Shown one piece after another: positions 8,705 through 17,254 of a stretch of 64,000 bases of DNA. The translations under genes were made by a program, and so were the position numbers. Below the pieces are notes generated by a model that was not told the DNA's origin, made no database searches, and saw nothing but the letters and a program-made list of their open reading frames with translations. Source of the DNA: MedAcidi-G1 sp000817085 (GTDB lineage: Bacteria; Actinomycetota; Acidimicrobiia; Acidimicrobiales; MedAcidi-G1). Location of the stretch: assembly GCA_045568635.1 (NCBI GenBank), contig JBJLAO010000004.1:248001-312000 (forward strand). Direction: 5' to 3'. The stretch's first letter is position 1; each line of letters begins with the position of its first letter.

Positions 8705-10252
8705 ATGAGCCCTCAGCGAACAGGACGTCGAAGATCACACCGTCGCGAGGATCAGGGTCCGATAGTTTTAGAAGGCGTTGAAACTCTCACTTACGATTTG
8801 ACACCTACTGAAGTTCTCACAGAGCAAGACATCCAAACTATTCACAACGCTTCCATGAGGCTTCTCAGCGAAACTGGGATGCTCCTTATCGATCATGCTC
8901 CTGCTCTTGAGAACCTGAAAGCCAATGGCGCCAAGGTCGATGGTGAGATAGTAAAGATTGATGAAGACACTCTGATGAATTTTGTCAATCTCGCTCCTAA
9001 TACTTTTACCCAGTTGGCACGTGACGATAGAAACCATGTGCCTGTTGGTGGGAATAGAATTATTTTTGCTCCTGTATACGGACCCGCTTTCGTTCACGAT
9101 TTTGACCAAGGTCGACGACCTTCAACTCTTGAGGATTTTCATAATTTCGCAAAACTGGTTTACATGACGCCAGAACTTCACCATGCGGGAGGGGTTCTAG
9201 TCGAACCTAATGACGTAGATGTGGACGAAAGGCACCTAGACATGCTGATGGCGCACATGACTCTTAGCAACAAGGCTTTTATGGGCAATGTAATCCACCC
9301 TGACAATGCTCGTGACACAGTGACGATGAGTGAAATAATTTTCGGCAAGGAAGAAATTAGAGAAAATCCAGCTTCTCTATCAATTGTTAGCATCTCTTCA
9401 CCTATGCGAATGGATGAGCGTATGCTCAGTGTTCTCGAGGTTTACGCTGAAGCTAAGCAGGCTATGATTCTCGCTCCTTTCATCATCGTTGGAGCTATGT
9501 CACCAAGTACTCTTGCTGCTGCTATAGCTCAACAAAACGCAGAGTCTCTTTTCGCAATTGCTTACGCTCAAATGCTAAATCCTGGCACCCCCTGTATTCA
9601 GGGTCCTTTTTTACCTAATGTTGATATGAAAACTGGTGCTCCTGGTTTCGGAAGCCCTGAAAGTAACCTTGCTCTTTATGGAAGTGCTCAAATGGCCCGC
9701 CATTACGGACTCCCTTTCAGGTCAGGTGGAAACTACACCGCTTCTCGTATTCCTGATGCTCAAGCAGGGTATGAGTCTGCTAGCACAATCTGGCCCACTG
9801 TTCAGGGGTGTACAAATTTTATTCTCCATGCCGCTGGTTGGTTAGAAGGCGGTTTGACCAGTGGCTATGAAAAACTGATTCTTGATATTGAGACTCTTGG
9901 TGCTTTAACCAGATTTACGAACGGTATAAGTATGACAGAGGAAGATTTCGCTTGGGACGCATACGAAGAGGCGGGACCTGGAAATCATTTTTTAGGCACC
10001 GCCCATACCTTGCGTCATTACAGGGATGCTTTTTTCCAACCGAGAGTTTTCGATACTGATAGTTATGAAAAATGGAAAGATGAAGGCAGCCAAACTGCGG
10101 GACAGCGAGCAAACACTGTTTGGAAGCAGATGCTTAAAGACTATGAAAAACCATCAATGGACGACTCTTTGTTAGAGGAATTAAATGCTTTTGTTGAACA
10201 ACGAAGAGCTGAAATTCAAAGTGGAAGACCACGTTCTGATTGGAAGAGTTGA
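8705..10252 (+). CDS. MttB family (non-pyrrolysine) trimethylamine/betaine methyltransferase-like protein
   Basis: This 515-residue protein belongs to the trimethylamine methyltransferase family (MttB superfamily). The N-terminus carries a basic GRRRSHRRE stretch, then LTEQDIQTIHNASMRLLSETGMLLID, and later the family-like barrel segments GGVLVEPND, NPGTPCIQGPFLPNVDMKTGAPGFGSPE and RSGGNYTASRIPDAQAG. The frame is continuous, so there is no in-frame amber codon for pyrrolysine. That places it with the large non-Pyl group, whose studied members demethylate glycine betaine, carnitine or related quaternary amines onto a corrinoid protein. No corrinoid protein gene is visible nearby. It is probably co-transcribed with the DAO-type oxidoreductase and is convergent with the TMADH-like flavoprotein. 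Confidence 0.8.
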   Translation: MSPQRTGRRRSHRREDQGPIVLEGVETLTYDLTPTEVLTEQDIQTIHNASMRLLSETGMLLIDHAPALENLKANGAKVDGEIVKIDEDTLMNFVNLAPNTFTQLARDDRNHVPVGGNRIIFAPVYGPAFVHDFDQGRRPSTLEDFHNFAKLVYMTPELHHAGGVLVEPNDVDVDERHLDMLMAHMTLSNKAFMGNVIHPDNARDTVTMSEIIFGKEEIRENPASLSIVSISSPMRMDERMLSVLEVYAEAKQAMILAPFIIVGAMSPSTLAAAIAQQNAESLFAIAYAQMLNPGTPCIQGPFLPNVDMKTGAPGFGSPESNLALYGSAQMARHYGLPFRSGGNYTASRIPDAQAGYESASTIWPTVQGCTNFILHAAGWLEGGLTSGYEKLILDIETLGALTRFTNGISMTEEDFAWDAYEEAGPGNHFLGTAHTLRHYRDAFFQPRVFDTDSYEKWKDEGSQTAGQRANTVWKQMLKDYEKPSMDDSLLEELNAFVEQRRAEIQSGRPRSDWKS

Positions 10253-10265
10253 ACTGGAAACATCG

Positions 10266-12299
10266 TTAGATATCTTTAACCAGCCTTAAGGCGTCATATA
10301 CAGCTGCATGAATATTTCGATTCGATACAGCGTCTCCTATCCGGTACAGATCAAATAGTTTACTGTCGTCTTCGTTTCGTGGTTGCGGGTTACCTTTCAG
10401 TAAGGAATCGTAATTCACTTCCCCACCGTTGTTTGAATAGGGTTTCAACTCGAAGTACAAATCGGCGTTGGGTAATGTTCCGTGATCAACTACCACCCAG
10501 TCGACTATTCGGGTGGTGAAATGATCTGAGTGGTCGCTTCCTACGTCTACTTTTAGTTTGGAGTCGTTTTCTTCTATTCGCAGAACTCGCTGGTTTAAAG
10601 TTACGCGAACTTCGTTTTCGTTAAACGAGCGGGCATAAGGGACATGGTTGACTCCTCCCACATCGACTCCTAATGTTCTTTCCGGTGTGACTATCTCCAG
10701 ATTTGTTCCTGCTTCTGCTAGAAGTTCAGCTGCTGAGAGAGAAGAATGCGTGCCGTTATCATCGTAGAAAAGAACAGTTCCTTTAGGTTTAAACTCGCCA
10801 CTTAGAACATCCCAGGAAGTAATAACATTGTTATGGCCTGTTTCTAATGGTGGGAGTTGCGGTAACCCTCCTGTTGCAACTATCACTACGTCTGACTCTA
10901 TAGAGGTGATGTCATCTAGTTCTGCTGGCTGATTGTAAATAACTTCAACTCCGAGTCTTTTGAGTTCCTCCAATCTCCAGTCAATAATTCCTTGCAAATC
11001 TTGACGTCTTGGGTTTCTTACAGCGAGTGACAGTTGTCCACCTGCCCGTGGCATGGCTTCAAAAACTTTTACTCTATGACCCCTTTCGCCTGCGACTCGT
11101 GCTGCTTCCAAGCCACCTGGACCTGCTCCGATTACTGTTACGTTTCGTTGTTTTGACGCTTTTTTTACAACGTGTGGCATTTTTGCTTCGCGGCCTGTGG
11201 CTGCGTTGTGAATGCAAAGAGCTTCTCCGTTTTCATAAATCCCATCAAGGCAATAAGACGCTCCTACACATGGCCGAATTTGTTCTTCTCTTTCTTCGAT
11301 AATTTTGAGAACTATGTGAGGGTCAGCTATATGGGCTCTGGTCATTCCCACCAAGTCAAGTTTTCCGCTTGAAATCGCGTGCCTCGCTGTAGCCACATCA
11401 TCTATCCTCGCGGCATGAAGCACAGTGAGGTCTGTGTTTTCTCTTACGAGTCCGGCAAAGTCCAGATGCGGTGCAGATGGCATTCCGTGCATGGGTATCA
11501 CTCCGGTGAGTTGAACATCGGTAGCTACAAGTCCGCGAATCACATTGACAAAATCTATGAGACCGCTTCTTTCAAATTGTTTCAAGATCTCCAAACCTGC
11601 ATTCTGGTCGAGTCCGCCTGGTTGTATCTCGTCTATTGACATTCGGAGTCCTATTATGAACTCATTTCCTACACGTTCTCGCATTGCTTCTAGAACCATT
11701 TTTGAAAATCGGAGTCGGTTTTCAAGTTTTCCTCCGTACTCGTCATCGCGAGTATTTGTTATCGGCGAGTAGAACTGGTCGAAGAGATGTCCGTAGGATT
11801 CAATTTCGATTCCATCCATGCCTCCTGCTTTCATGCGTTCTGCTGCATCCGCGAACTTGTTTACCAGTCTGGTGATGTCCCACTCTTCGGCTTCTTTAGG
11901 TATTGCACGATGTGCTGGTTCTCTTATTGAAGATGGGGCTATTACTGGTAGCCAATCATTGTGTGACCAAACAGATCTACGTCCAAGGTGCGTCAGTTGT
12001 ATCATGCACGCTGCTCCGTGTTCATGAACTCCGTCTGTTAAACGTTGAAGCCATGGAACAATTGCGTCATCGTATGCATACAAGTTTCCAAATACTGGAG
12101 GGCTGTCTTCAGCAACCACAGCGGAACCTGCAGTCATTGTGAGCCCCACTCCACCTTTTGCTTTTTCTTCGTGATAGAGACGGTAACGGTCTTTTGGCAT
12201 TCCTTCTTCTGAATAGGACGGTTCGTGAGAAGATGAGAAAACTCTGTTTTTTAGTTTTAAATGTTTGAAAACATATGGTTCTAGAAGAGGATCACTCAT
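10266..12299 (-). CDS. OYE/TMADH-type NADH:flavin oxidoreductase (FMN barrel + FAD domain)
   Basis: This 677-residue protein has an N-terminal Old Yellow Enzyme barrel (residues 1-340). A cysteine cluster follows at 344-362, then a GxGxxG FAD/NAD domain (VIGAGPGGLEAARVAGERGHRV). The layout is that of trimethylamine dehydrogenase, dimethylamine dehydrogenase and 2,4-dienoyl-CoA reductase. The cluster reads CVGASYC with a fourth Cys 12 residues later, so the usual second ligand is Ala347. TMADH has its covalent FMN cysteine near residue 30, but here the region reads SSSHEPSYSEEG, so the flavin is probably not bound that way. The gene overlaps the upstream helicase gene by four bases and converges on the MttB-family gene, which suggests an amine or methyl-group oxidation role. 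Confidence 0.75.
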   Translation of the reverse strand: MSDPLLEPYVFKHLKLKNRVFSSSHEPSYSEEGMPKDRYRLYHEEKAKGGVGLTMTAGSAVVAEDSPPVFGNLYAYDDAIVPWLQRLTDGVHEHGAACMIQLTHLGRRSVWSHNDWLPVIAPSSIREPAHRAIPKEAEEWDITRLVNKFADAAERMKAGGMDGIEIESYGHLFDQFYSPITNTRDDEYGGKLENRLRFSKMVLEAMRERVGNEFIIGLRMSIDEIQPGGLDQNAGLEILKQFERSGLIDFVNVIRGLVATDVQLTGVIPMHGMPSAPHLDFAGLVRENTDLTVLHAARIDDVATARHAISSGKLDLVGMTRAHIADPHIVLKIIEEREEQIRPCVGASYCLDGIYENGEALCIHNAATGREAKMPHVVKKASKQRNVTVIGAGPGGLEAARVAGERGHRVKVFEAMPRAGGQLSLAVRNPRRQDLQGIIDWRLEELKRLGVEVIYNQPAELDDITSIESDVVIVATGGLPQLPPLETGHNNVITSWDVLSGEFKPKGTVLFYDDNGTHSSLSAAELLAEAGTNLEIVTPERTLGVDVGGVNHVPYARSFNENEVRVTLNQRVLRIEENDSKLKVDVGSDHSDHFTTRIVDWVVVDHGTLPNADLYFELKPYSNNGGEVNYDSLLKGNPQPRNEDDSKLFDLYRIGDAVSNRNIHAAVYDALRLVKDI

Positions 12300-14122
12300 G
12301 CTTGAATCTTTTTAGATAGATCGTCTACGTAACGACAGAAATGGTTGAGGGCTTTCATTTCCGAGATTGAGCTCGCTCGAGTGCTGATGAGTTCTTCTGT
12401 GCCCACAATGTAAGTTAAACACTGTGCGCGACTCACTGCGACGTTGAGCCTGTTAGGAGAGAAAAGAAAGTCGTCTTTTCTTCCTTTAGGCGCTAGTTCT
12501 TGTCGGGAAGTCGTGAGGGAATAAATAACTACTGGGGCCTCTCTGCCTTGAAATTTGTCGACGGTTCCGACCATACCTTTGACAGTATCTTCATCAATTC
12601 CGTCTATATCTGAGGTTAAGAGTTTCGTTTGGATCATGCGAACTTGGGCGTTGTATGGGGCTACAACCATAAAATCATCAACTAAAAGTTTTTTACTTTC
12701 TTCTGAGGGCGTGCTGCTTTCTTGGTTTATTGCTGTCCATTCTGAACCGAGAAGTTCACTAATTATTTCCGCTACAACTGTGGCTTCTTCTTCCGATTGG
12801 TTCACACAGTCTTGTTCATGCGCCACAGGGTGCCAGAGTAAACCGTTTTGCCCTTTGACAAGTTTGCGTTTTTCACATGTAGTGTCGTATGTGAGTTTTT
12901 CTTCGTAGAACTGGTCTGAGATGAATTCGCATATCTCGGGGCGTAGCCGGAATGTTTTATCTAGTAGAACTCCTCTGTCGTTTTCAATGGTGTCTTCGTC
13001 GTTCAAGATGTGTTCAAAAACGCTCACTCCGGCTCTGCACGGGTGGGAGGCTTGTGTCACCTGGGAGAGTTGTTGCGGATCTCCGAGCAGTAGAAGGTTC
13101 CGGGCTCCGTTGGCTGATACCAGAGCGTCAACAAGTGCGAGTTGGCCTGCTTCGTCAATGACCAGATAGTCGAATTTGTTTTCTTCGTTAAAATCTTCGT
13201 GTGCCCAAAACCATGTGGTGCTGGCAACAAGGTCGAAATCTGCAAATAAGGTACCTTTGTCGTTGGTACTGTAAGTAACGCCCTCTATGGGATCTTTGTC
13301 TTTTGGTTTTGATTTTCTCAAAGCCGCTTTCAAGGGTTTAACTTCAGAGTCAAGATTCTCATTTATTTCTTTTTCGAACACTTTTACTGTGGCTTCCAAA
13401 AGGTTTTCTATCGCCGACCAGCTCTGGGCTGTGATCCCTACTCTTTTCTTCTCAACTGTTATCAGATGATGGATGATGCGTGCTCCTGCCCACGTTTTTC
13501 CTGTACCTGGGGGTCCTTGGATCGCTAGGTAAGAGTTGTTAAGAGAGGAGGTGGTTTTCTTGAGGTGATCAAGATTCGGCTGAAATTTCTTATCTTTGAG
13601 ATCAATTGAAAGTGCTGGCGTTTCTCTTCGGAAGAGTGAGAATGCAACTGTGTCAGATTCGGGATTTTCTAGGAAGTTATCAGCGAATTTTAGAAGCGCT
13701 TCTCGTTTATTTCTTGGCGGGAACCAACTGTAGGAGGTTAAAGTCTTGATGTTTTCTGGTCTCACCCCTGAATTTTCTGCATTAGCGTTCCAAGCGACAG
13801 TGACCTCTCCTCTAAATCGGTCAAGTTCTCTTACATCAACTTCGAGAAACTCTCCGTAACTGTCAAAAAAGCATAAATTTGTGATGCTTGAGTCGACGAT
13901 CTGTTTCGGATCAAAGGAAAATCTCTGAGAAGGATTTTTGGCACGCGGTGATGGTGGAGGAAGGCTTCCTTGGTAGTTAAGTCCTACCAGTGTGTCCGGA
14001 TCGTTTGTGTCGCAAGCTTCGAACCGAATCCAGGTATCTGTCATGTTCTTTCGCCATTCGCGATCCCAATATTCGAGTAAGTGGAACAACAGGAGGTAGT
14101 GATTCAAGTTTTCAGATTCCAC
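12296..14122 (-). CDS. SF1 DNA/RNA helicase (AAA_11/AAA_12), helicase half of a split TM0106-type protein
   Basis: This 608-residue superfamily 1 helicase has Walker A in IQGPPGTGKTWAGARI, Walker B as YLVIDEAGQL, the motif LLLGDPQQLSQV, and C-terminal motifs VGTVDKFQGREAPVVIYSL and LNVAVSRAQ. These place it in the Dna2/UPF1-like AAA_11-AAA_12 group. In many bacteria this domain is fused C-terminally to a TM0106-family nuclease. Here the nuclease gene is directly upstream and overlaps by 11 bases. The start is a GTG at 14122 with AGGAGG at 14129-14134, six bases away, so it is translated as its own protein. Its probable role is nucleic acid processing or repair together with the nuclease (inference). 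Confidence 0.8.
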   Translation of the reverse strand: MESENLNHYLLLFHLLEYWDREWRKNMTDTWIRFEACDTNDPDTLVGLNYQGSLPPPSPRAKNPSQRFSFDPKQIVDSSITNLCFFDSYGEFLEVDVRELDRFRGEVTVAWNANAENSGVRPENIKTLTSYSWFPPRNKREALLKFADNFLENPESDTVAFSLFRRETPALSIDLKDKKFQPNLDHLKKTTSSLNNSYLAIQGPPGTGKTWAGARIIHHLITVEKKRVGITAQSWSAIENLLEATVKVFEKEINENLDSEVKPLKAALRKSKPKDKDPIEGVTYSTNDKGTLFADFDLVASTTWFWAHEDFNEENKFDYLVIDEAGQLALVDALVSANGARNLLLLGDPQQLSQVTQASHPCRAGVSVFEHILNDEDTIENDRGVLLDKTFRLRPEICEFISDQFYEEKLTYDTTCEKRKLVKGQNGLLWHPVAHEQDCVNQSEEEATVVAEIISELLGSEWTAINQESSTPSEESKKLLVDDFMVVAPYNAQVRMIQTKLLTSDIDGIDEDTVKGMVGTVDKFQGREAPVVIYSLTTSRQELAPKGRKDDFLFSPNRLNVAVSRAQCLTYIVGTEELISTRASSISEMKALNHFCRYVDDLSKKIQA

Positions 14123-16124
14123 TGCGTTCCTCCTCTATTTTGTTTATGATTTTCTCCTTGAGGGCCTCTACTCTCTGGATGTACTCGCTTTTAGTCTCTT
14201 CTTCTTGGTCTTCTGGGATGGGTGAGGTTCGATCAGGTAGTTCTTTGTTTTCTTTACGTTTGTTGATTAACCATTCGTGGAGTTGTCGTGTGGCTTCTAC
14301 ATCATCTTTGTTGTAGTCAGCAATTCTCTTTAACCTGTCTTCATCTTTTTTTATTCCGTATAAGTCAGCATTTGCATAGAGTTCAAATTCGAAAACAGCG
14401 CCTGCACCTTTGTCTATACTCCCATCTTCGTTTACGTCTTCGTCTTGTTGGTTGATTTCTGGGAGGTCTTTTCGGTTGCGTATGAATCCGGCTAAGAGTT
14501 CCATTTCTTTGAGACTGTATGATTCGGTTCCCGCTTGGAGACTGTTTCGAACGACAGCCAAAAGGTCGACGAAGGCACCTGCGTTAACTAGTTCGTCGAG
14601 TTGCTGTTTTTCCGGTGGGCTGTCTTCAAAATTGTGCCCCAGTATCGAAACGATCGATGATGTCGGATCTCCATCGTTCATCAGGTCTGATAGCAGTGCC
14701 CGTTCGGTGTGGTTGTAATGATAGATGTGCATTTCGGGGTGTGTTTTGTATCGATCGTGGAGAAATTCAACTAGTTTTGTGGCTTTTTCTTTTTCGGTTG
14801 TCTTGTCATGTGACCAGAGTTGAACGTATTCCCACTCCCCATCTTTTTTTTCTATGTATCCGAAAAGGAAAATGATTCCCTCTTCGATCTGCCAGAAAGG
14901 GTGTCCTTCGAAATCAAGGTAGATGTCGTGTTCATTCATCTCAGGTAGATGTAGAAGAGATTCTCCTCTTTTAGATTTTTCCCGTTCGGTCATCTTTTCG
15001 AGCATTTCCTGTTCGGAGAAAAAGTGTGTTGGAATCTCTTTGGTTTGGGTGGTTATTACTTGTAGGCGTGCTTGTCGCCATAATTTGATCAACTGGTTGA
15101 TTTCAATTTCTGGGAGCCTATTTTGATTAGCTTTCCATTCTGAGTGGATGCTATCGAGGTTGTTGCCAGATTTTTTGGCCCAAATATTGATCGCTGTTTG
15201 GAATGCTTGTTCTGATTCTTCGTCAAAATTCTCTTTAGAAATTTCTGATAGGTGACTTTCGGGTATGGCTGCTAAGCCTGTGAGTGTTTCGATGCCAACC
15301 TCGTTTAGTGCCTCTTGATGGGTTTTGCGTAGGCCTGAGAGAAAAACAAGTGAATCATTTGCTCGCCACTCTGGTCTGCATTCCTCCCAGTAAAACTCGC
15401 AGATCCCGCAGTGTGAGCATTTCTCTGGTTTAGTGTCCGTGCTTGAATCGGTTTCAACGGCTTGTATTAATTTTTTTCGGAGTCTCTGCCAGTACCACCA
15501 GTAGTCGGACACTAGAAATGATTCTCTTTCTCCTGAACCAAGTTCAACGTGAATTTTTTCAGGCCTTTCTCCTGTTAAGTCTTCTACTGCTTCGGTGTAA
15601 AAGAGCAGTTGTAAAAGGTGCCCTTGTTTTGCTCCAGCGCGGGCAAGTTTCGAATCGACAGGTTCGTAAACTACTTTTCCGTTGTTTTCAGTTTTTTCAA
15701 GAAAATCTGCTATTCCCCTTACCCCCTCGTATATGAAGGGCATTTGGAAAATTATTTCGTATTCGCCGTTCATCGGATTCCCTACGCGTTCTACCCAAGT
15801 TTCAAATGATTCTCCTTCTTCTCTGTTTTGTTCAGGGACTTCGAAAACTGAACTGCCGAATTTTTCTTTATAGTTTTCGAGACATTTTCTTTCATGTAGA
15901 TCGCCTTTTTTTCTAAGCATGTCAGCAAAATCGGTTGGAGCTTCAAGGATTCCAATTTCTTGTTCTTGTGTGGTTTCAGTTTTTGCATTATCTGATGTCC
16001 CTCTACTCTGTTGTCTGTTTCGTCGGCGTTCGGGATTATTTTTCAGAGTTAAGTAGTGTTCACAATCGAGCCAAGCTGTGATCTTTGATGGTGATAACAA
16101 AGCTTTCTTGGTGGATCTGGGCAT
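14112..16124 (-). CDS. TM0106 family RecB-like nuclease
   Basis: This 670-residue protein starts MPRSTKKALLSPSKITAWLDCEHYL, the usual beginning of TM0106/RecB-like nucleases. The PD-(D/E)xK core is visible as GVRGIADFLE, then EPVDSK, then QLLFYTEA, supplying the catalytic Asp, Asp-x-Lys and Gln. A cysteine cluster CSHCGICEFYWEEC follows near residues 230-245 and may hold a metal. The C-terminal third has an RNase H-like/DEDD region (IYLDFEGHPFW, HIYHYNHTERALLSDL, NKDDVEATRQL). Family members commonly continue into a helicase; here the helicase is a separate overlapping gene. No Shine-Dalgarno precedes the ATG, but TAAATT lies six bases upstream, so the mRNA may be leaderless (inference). Confidence 0.8.
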   Translation of the reverse strand: MPRSTKKALLSPSKITAWLDCEHYLTLKNNPERRRNRQQSRGTSDNAKTETTQEQEIGILEAPTDFADMLRKKGDLHERKCLENYKEKFGSSVFEVPEQNREEGESFETWVERVGNPMNGEYEIIFQMPFIYEGVRGIADFLEKTENNGKVVYEPVDSKLARAGAKQGHLLQLLFYTEAVEDLTGERPEKIHVELGSGERESFLVSDYWWYWQRLRKKLIQAVETDSSTDTKPEKCSHCGICEFYWEECRPEWRANDSLVFLSGLRKTHQEALNEVGIETLTGLAAIPESHLSEISKENFDEESEQAFQTAINIWAKKSGNNLDSIHSEWKANQNRLPEIEINQLIKLWRQARLQVITTQTKEIPTHFFSEQEMLEKMTEREKSKRGESLLHLPEMNEHDIYLDFEGHPFWQIEEGIIFLFGYIEKKDGEWEYVQLWSHDKTTEKEKATKLVEFLHDRYKTHPEMHIYHYNHTERALLSDLMNDGDPTSSIVSILGHNFEDSPPEKQQLDELVNAGAFVDLLAVVRNSLQAGTESYSLKEMELLAGFIRNRKDLPEINQQDEDVNEDGSIDKGAGAVFEFELYANADLYGIKKDEDRLKRIADYNKDDVEATRQLHEWLINKRKENKELPDRTSPIPEDQEEETKSEYIQRVEALKEKIINKIEEERSGI
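14129..14134 (-). promoter_or_regulatory. Strong Shine-Dalgarno inside the nuclease gene end, serving the helicase gene
   Basis: On the minus strand AGGAGG stands six bases before the GTG at 14122 and lies within the last codons of the nuclease gene (I-E-E-E-R-S-G-I-stop). It decides the helicase start and shows that the split is organised for translational coupling rather than being a simple frameshift. Confidence 0.75.
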
Positions 16125-16199
16125 AAATAGAATTTACAACAAAGAAGTGACATCATGCCTGTTACACCTTTAGTTGGGGTGTCTCTGTAGAATCTTTAG

Positions 16200-17252
16200 A
16201 TGAGCGACCGCCCTCTCATCTTGGCCGGCCAGTACGGTTCGCCTTACACGCTGAAAATACGTGCTGTTCTGCGTTACCGGCACATTCCTTTTCGTTGGGT
16301 TCTGCGTGATTCGAAGTGGGATGATCTGCCTGCCGCTCCGGTTCCTATCATTCCTGTGATCGTCTACCCGAACTCTGACGGCAGCCATGGTGAAGCTACT
16401 GTCGATTCGTCACCTCAGATCATGCGTCTCGAGAAGGAATACTCGGACCGAAGTGTCATACCCTCTGACCCTGCTCTGGCGTTCATCGACAGTCTGATTG
16501 AGGATTTTGGTGATGAGTGGGTGACTAAAGCCATGTATCACTACCGGTGGACTTATGATGCTGATATCGATAAAGCCGGTCATCTGTTGCCGGTCTCACG
16601 GGATCTTCAGATGAACAGCGATCAGCTTCAGAAGAGCTACGATTTCATCACTTCGCGTCAGGTCGGTCGTCGTACTCTTGTGGGTTCCACTGAGGAGAAC
16701 ACTCCTATCATTGAGAGTTCCTATGAGCGTCTGTTAGATATTCTCACTCAGTTGTTCTCGAGTCACGATTTTCTTCTCGGCGACCGACCGGGCAGAGGCG
16801 ATTTTGGGATTTATGGTCAGTTCACACAGTTGGCGAAATGGGATCCGACGCCTATGACTGTCGCTGCGACACGTGCACCTAAGGTCATAAACTGGGTTGA
16901 CCGTGTCGATGACCTGTCGTGGTTGCCGGTCGAAGGCGAAGAAGGTTGGGTGTCGTTCGATTCTGTACCGGATGCCACAGCTCGCCTGTTGTGCGAAATC
17001 GGTCAGACTTACGCTCCGTTCATGGTCGCCAACGCTCAGGCTTTGGTTTCGGGTGCCGATGAGGTTGTGTGTGGCGTTGAGGGTGGCATCTACCGGCAGG
17101 CTCCTTTCAAATATCAGGGTAAGTGCCTTCAGTGGCTTCGCGATGACTACGCATCATTGGAAAGCGAAGCGAGAGGCAAAGTCGACGTCATACTTGAGGG
17201 AACTGGTTGCGAGGTACTGTTCGACTCTGACATCCTGAACGAAGAGAATTAA
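16200..17252 (+). CDS. Glutathione S-transferase family protein
   Basis: This 350-residue protein has an N-terminal thioredoxin-fold GST domain (residues ~5-85): LILAGQYGSPYTLKIRAVLRYRHIPFRW, with SPYT at the usual catalytic position, and the cis-Pro region PIIPVIVY. The GST C-terminal helical domain follows, with LLGDRPGRGDFGIYGQF matching the conserved N-capping region. At 350 residues it is longer than the usual 200-230 because of an extra C-terminal domain of about 110 residues containing VSGADEVVCGVEGG. GC content and third-position GC look much higher than in the flanking genes. The giant repeat protein starts two bases after its stop, so they may be co-transcribed. Its substrate is unknown. 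Confidence 0.75.
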   Translation: MSDRPLILAGQYGSPYTLKIRAVLRYRHIPFRWVLRDSKWDDLPAAPVPIIPVIVYPNSDGSHGEATVDSSPQIMRLEKEYSDRSVIPSDPALAFIDSLIEDFGDEWVTKAMYHYRWTYDADIDKAGHLLPVSRDLQMNSDQLQKSYDFITSRQVGRRTLVGSTEENTPIIESSYERLLDILTQLFSSHDFLLGDRPGRGDFGIYGQFTQLAKWDPTPMTVAATRAPKVINWVDRVDDLSWLPVEGEEGWVSFDSVPDATARLLCEIGQTYAPFMVANAQALVSGADEVVCGVEGGIYRQAPFKYQGKCLQWLRDDYASLESEARGKVDVILEGTGCEVLFDSDILNEEN

Positions 17253-17254
17253 TC

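Noticed and set aside
8705..10252. Pyrrolysine-containing methyltransferase
   Set aside because: There is no in-frame TAG; the frame is continuous and matches the non-pyrrolysine branch.
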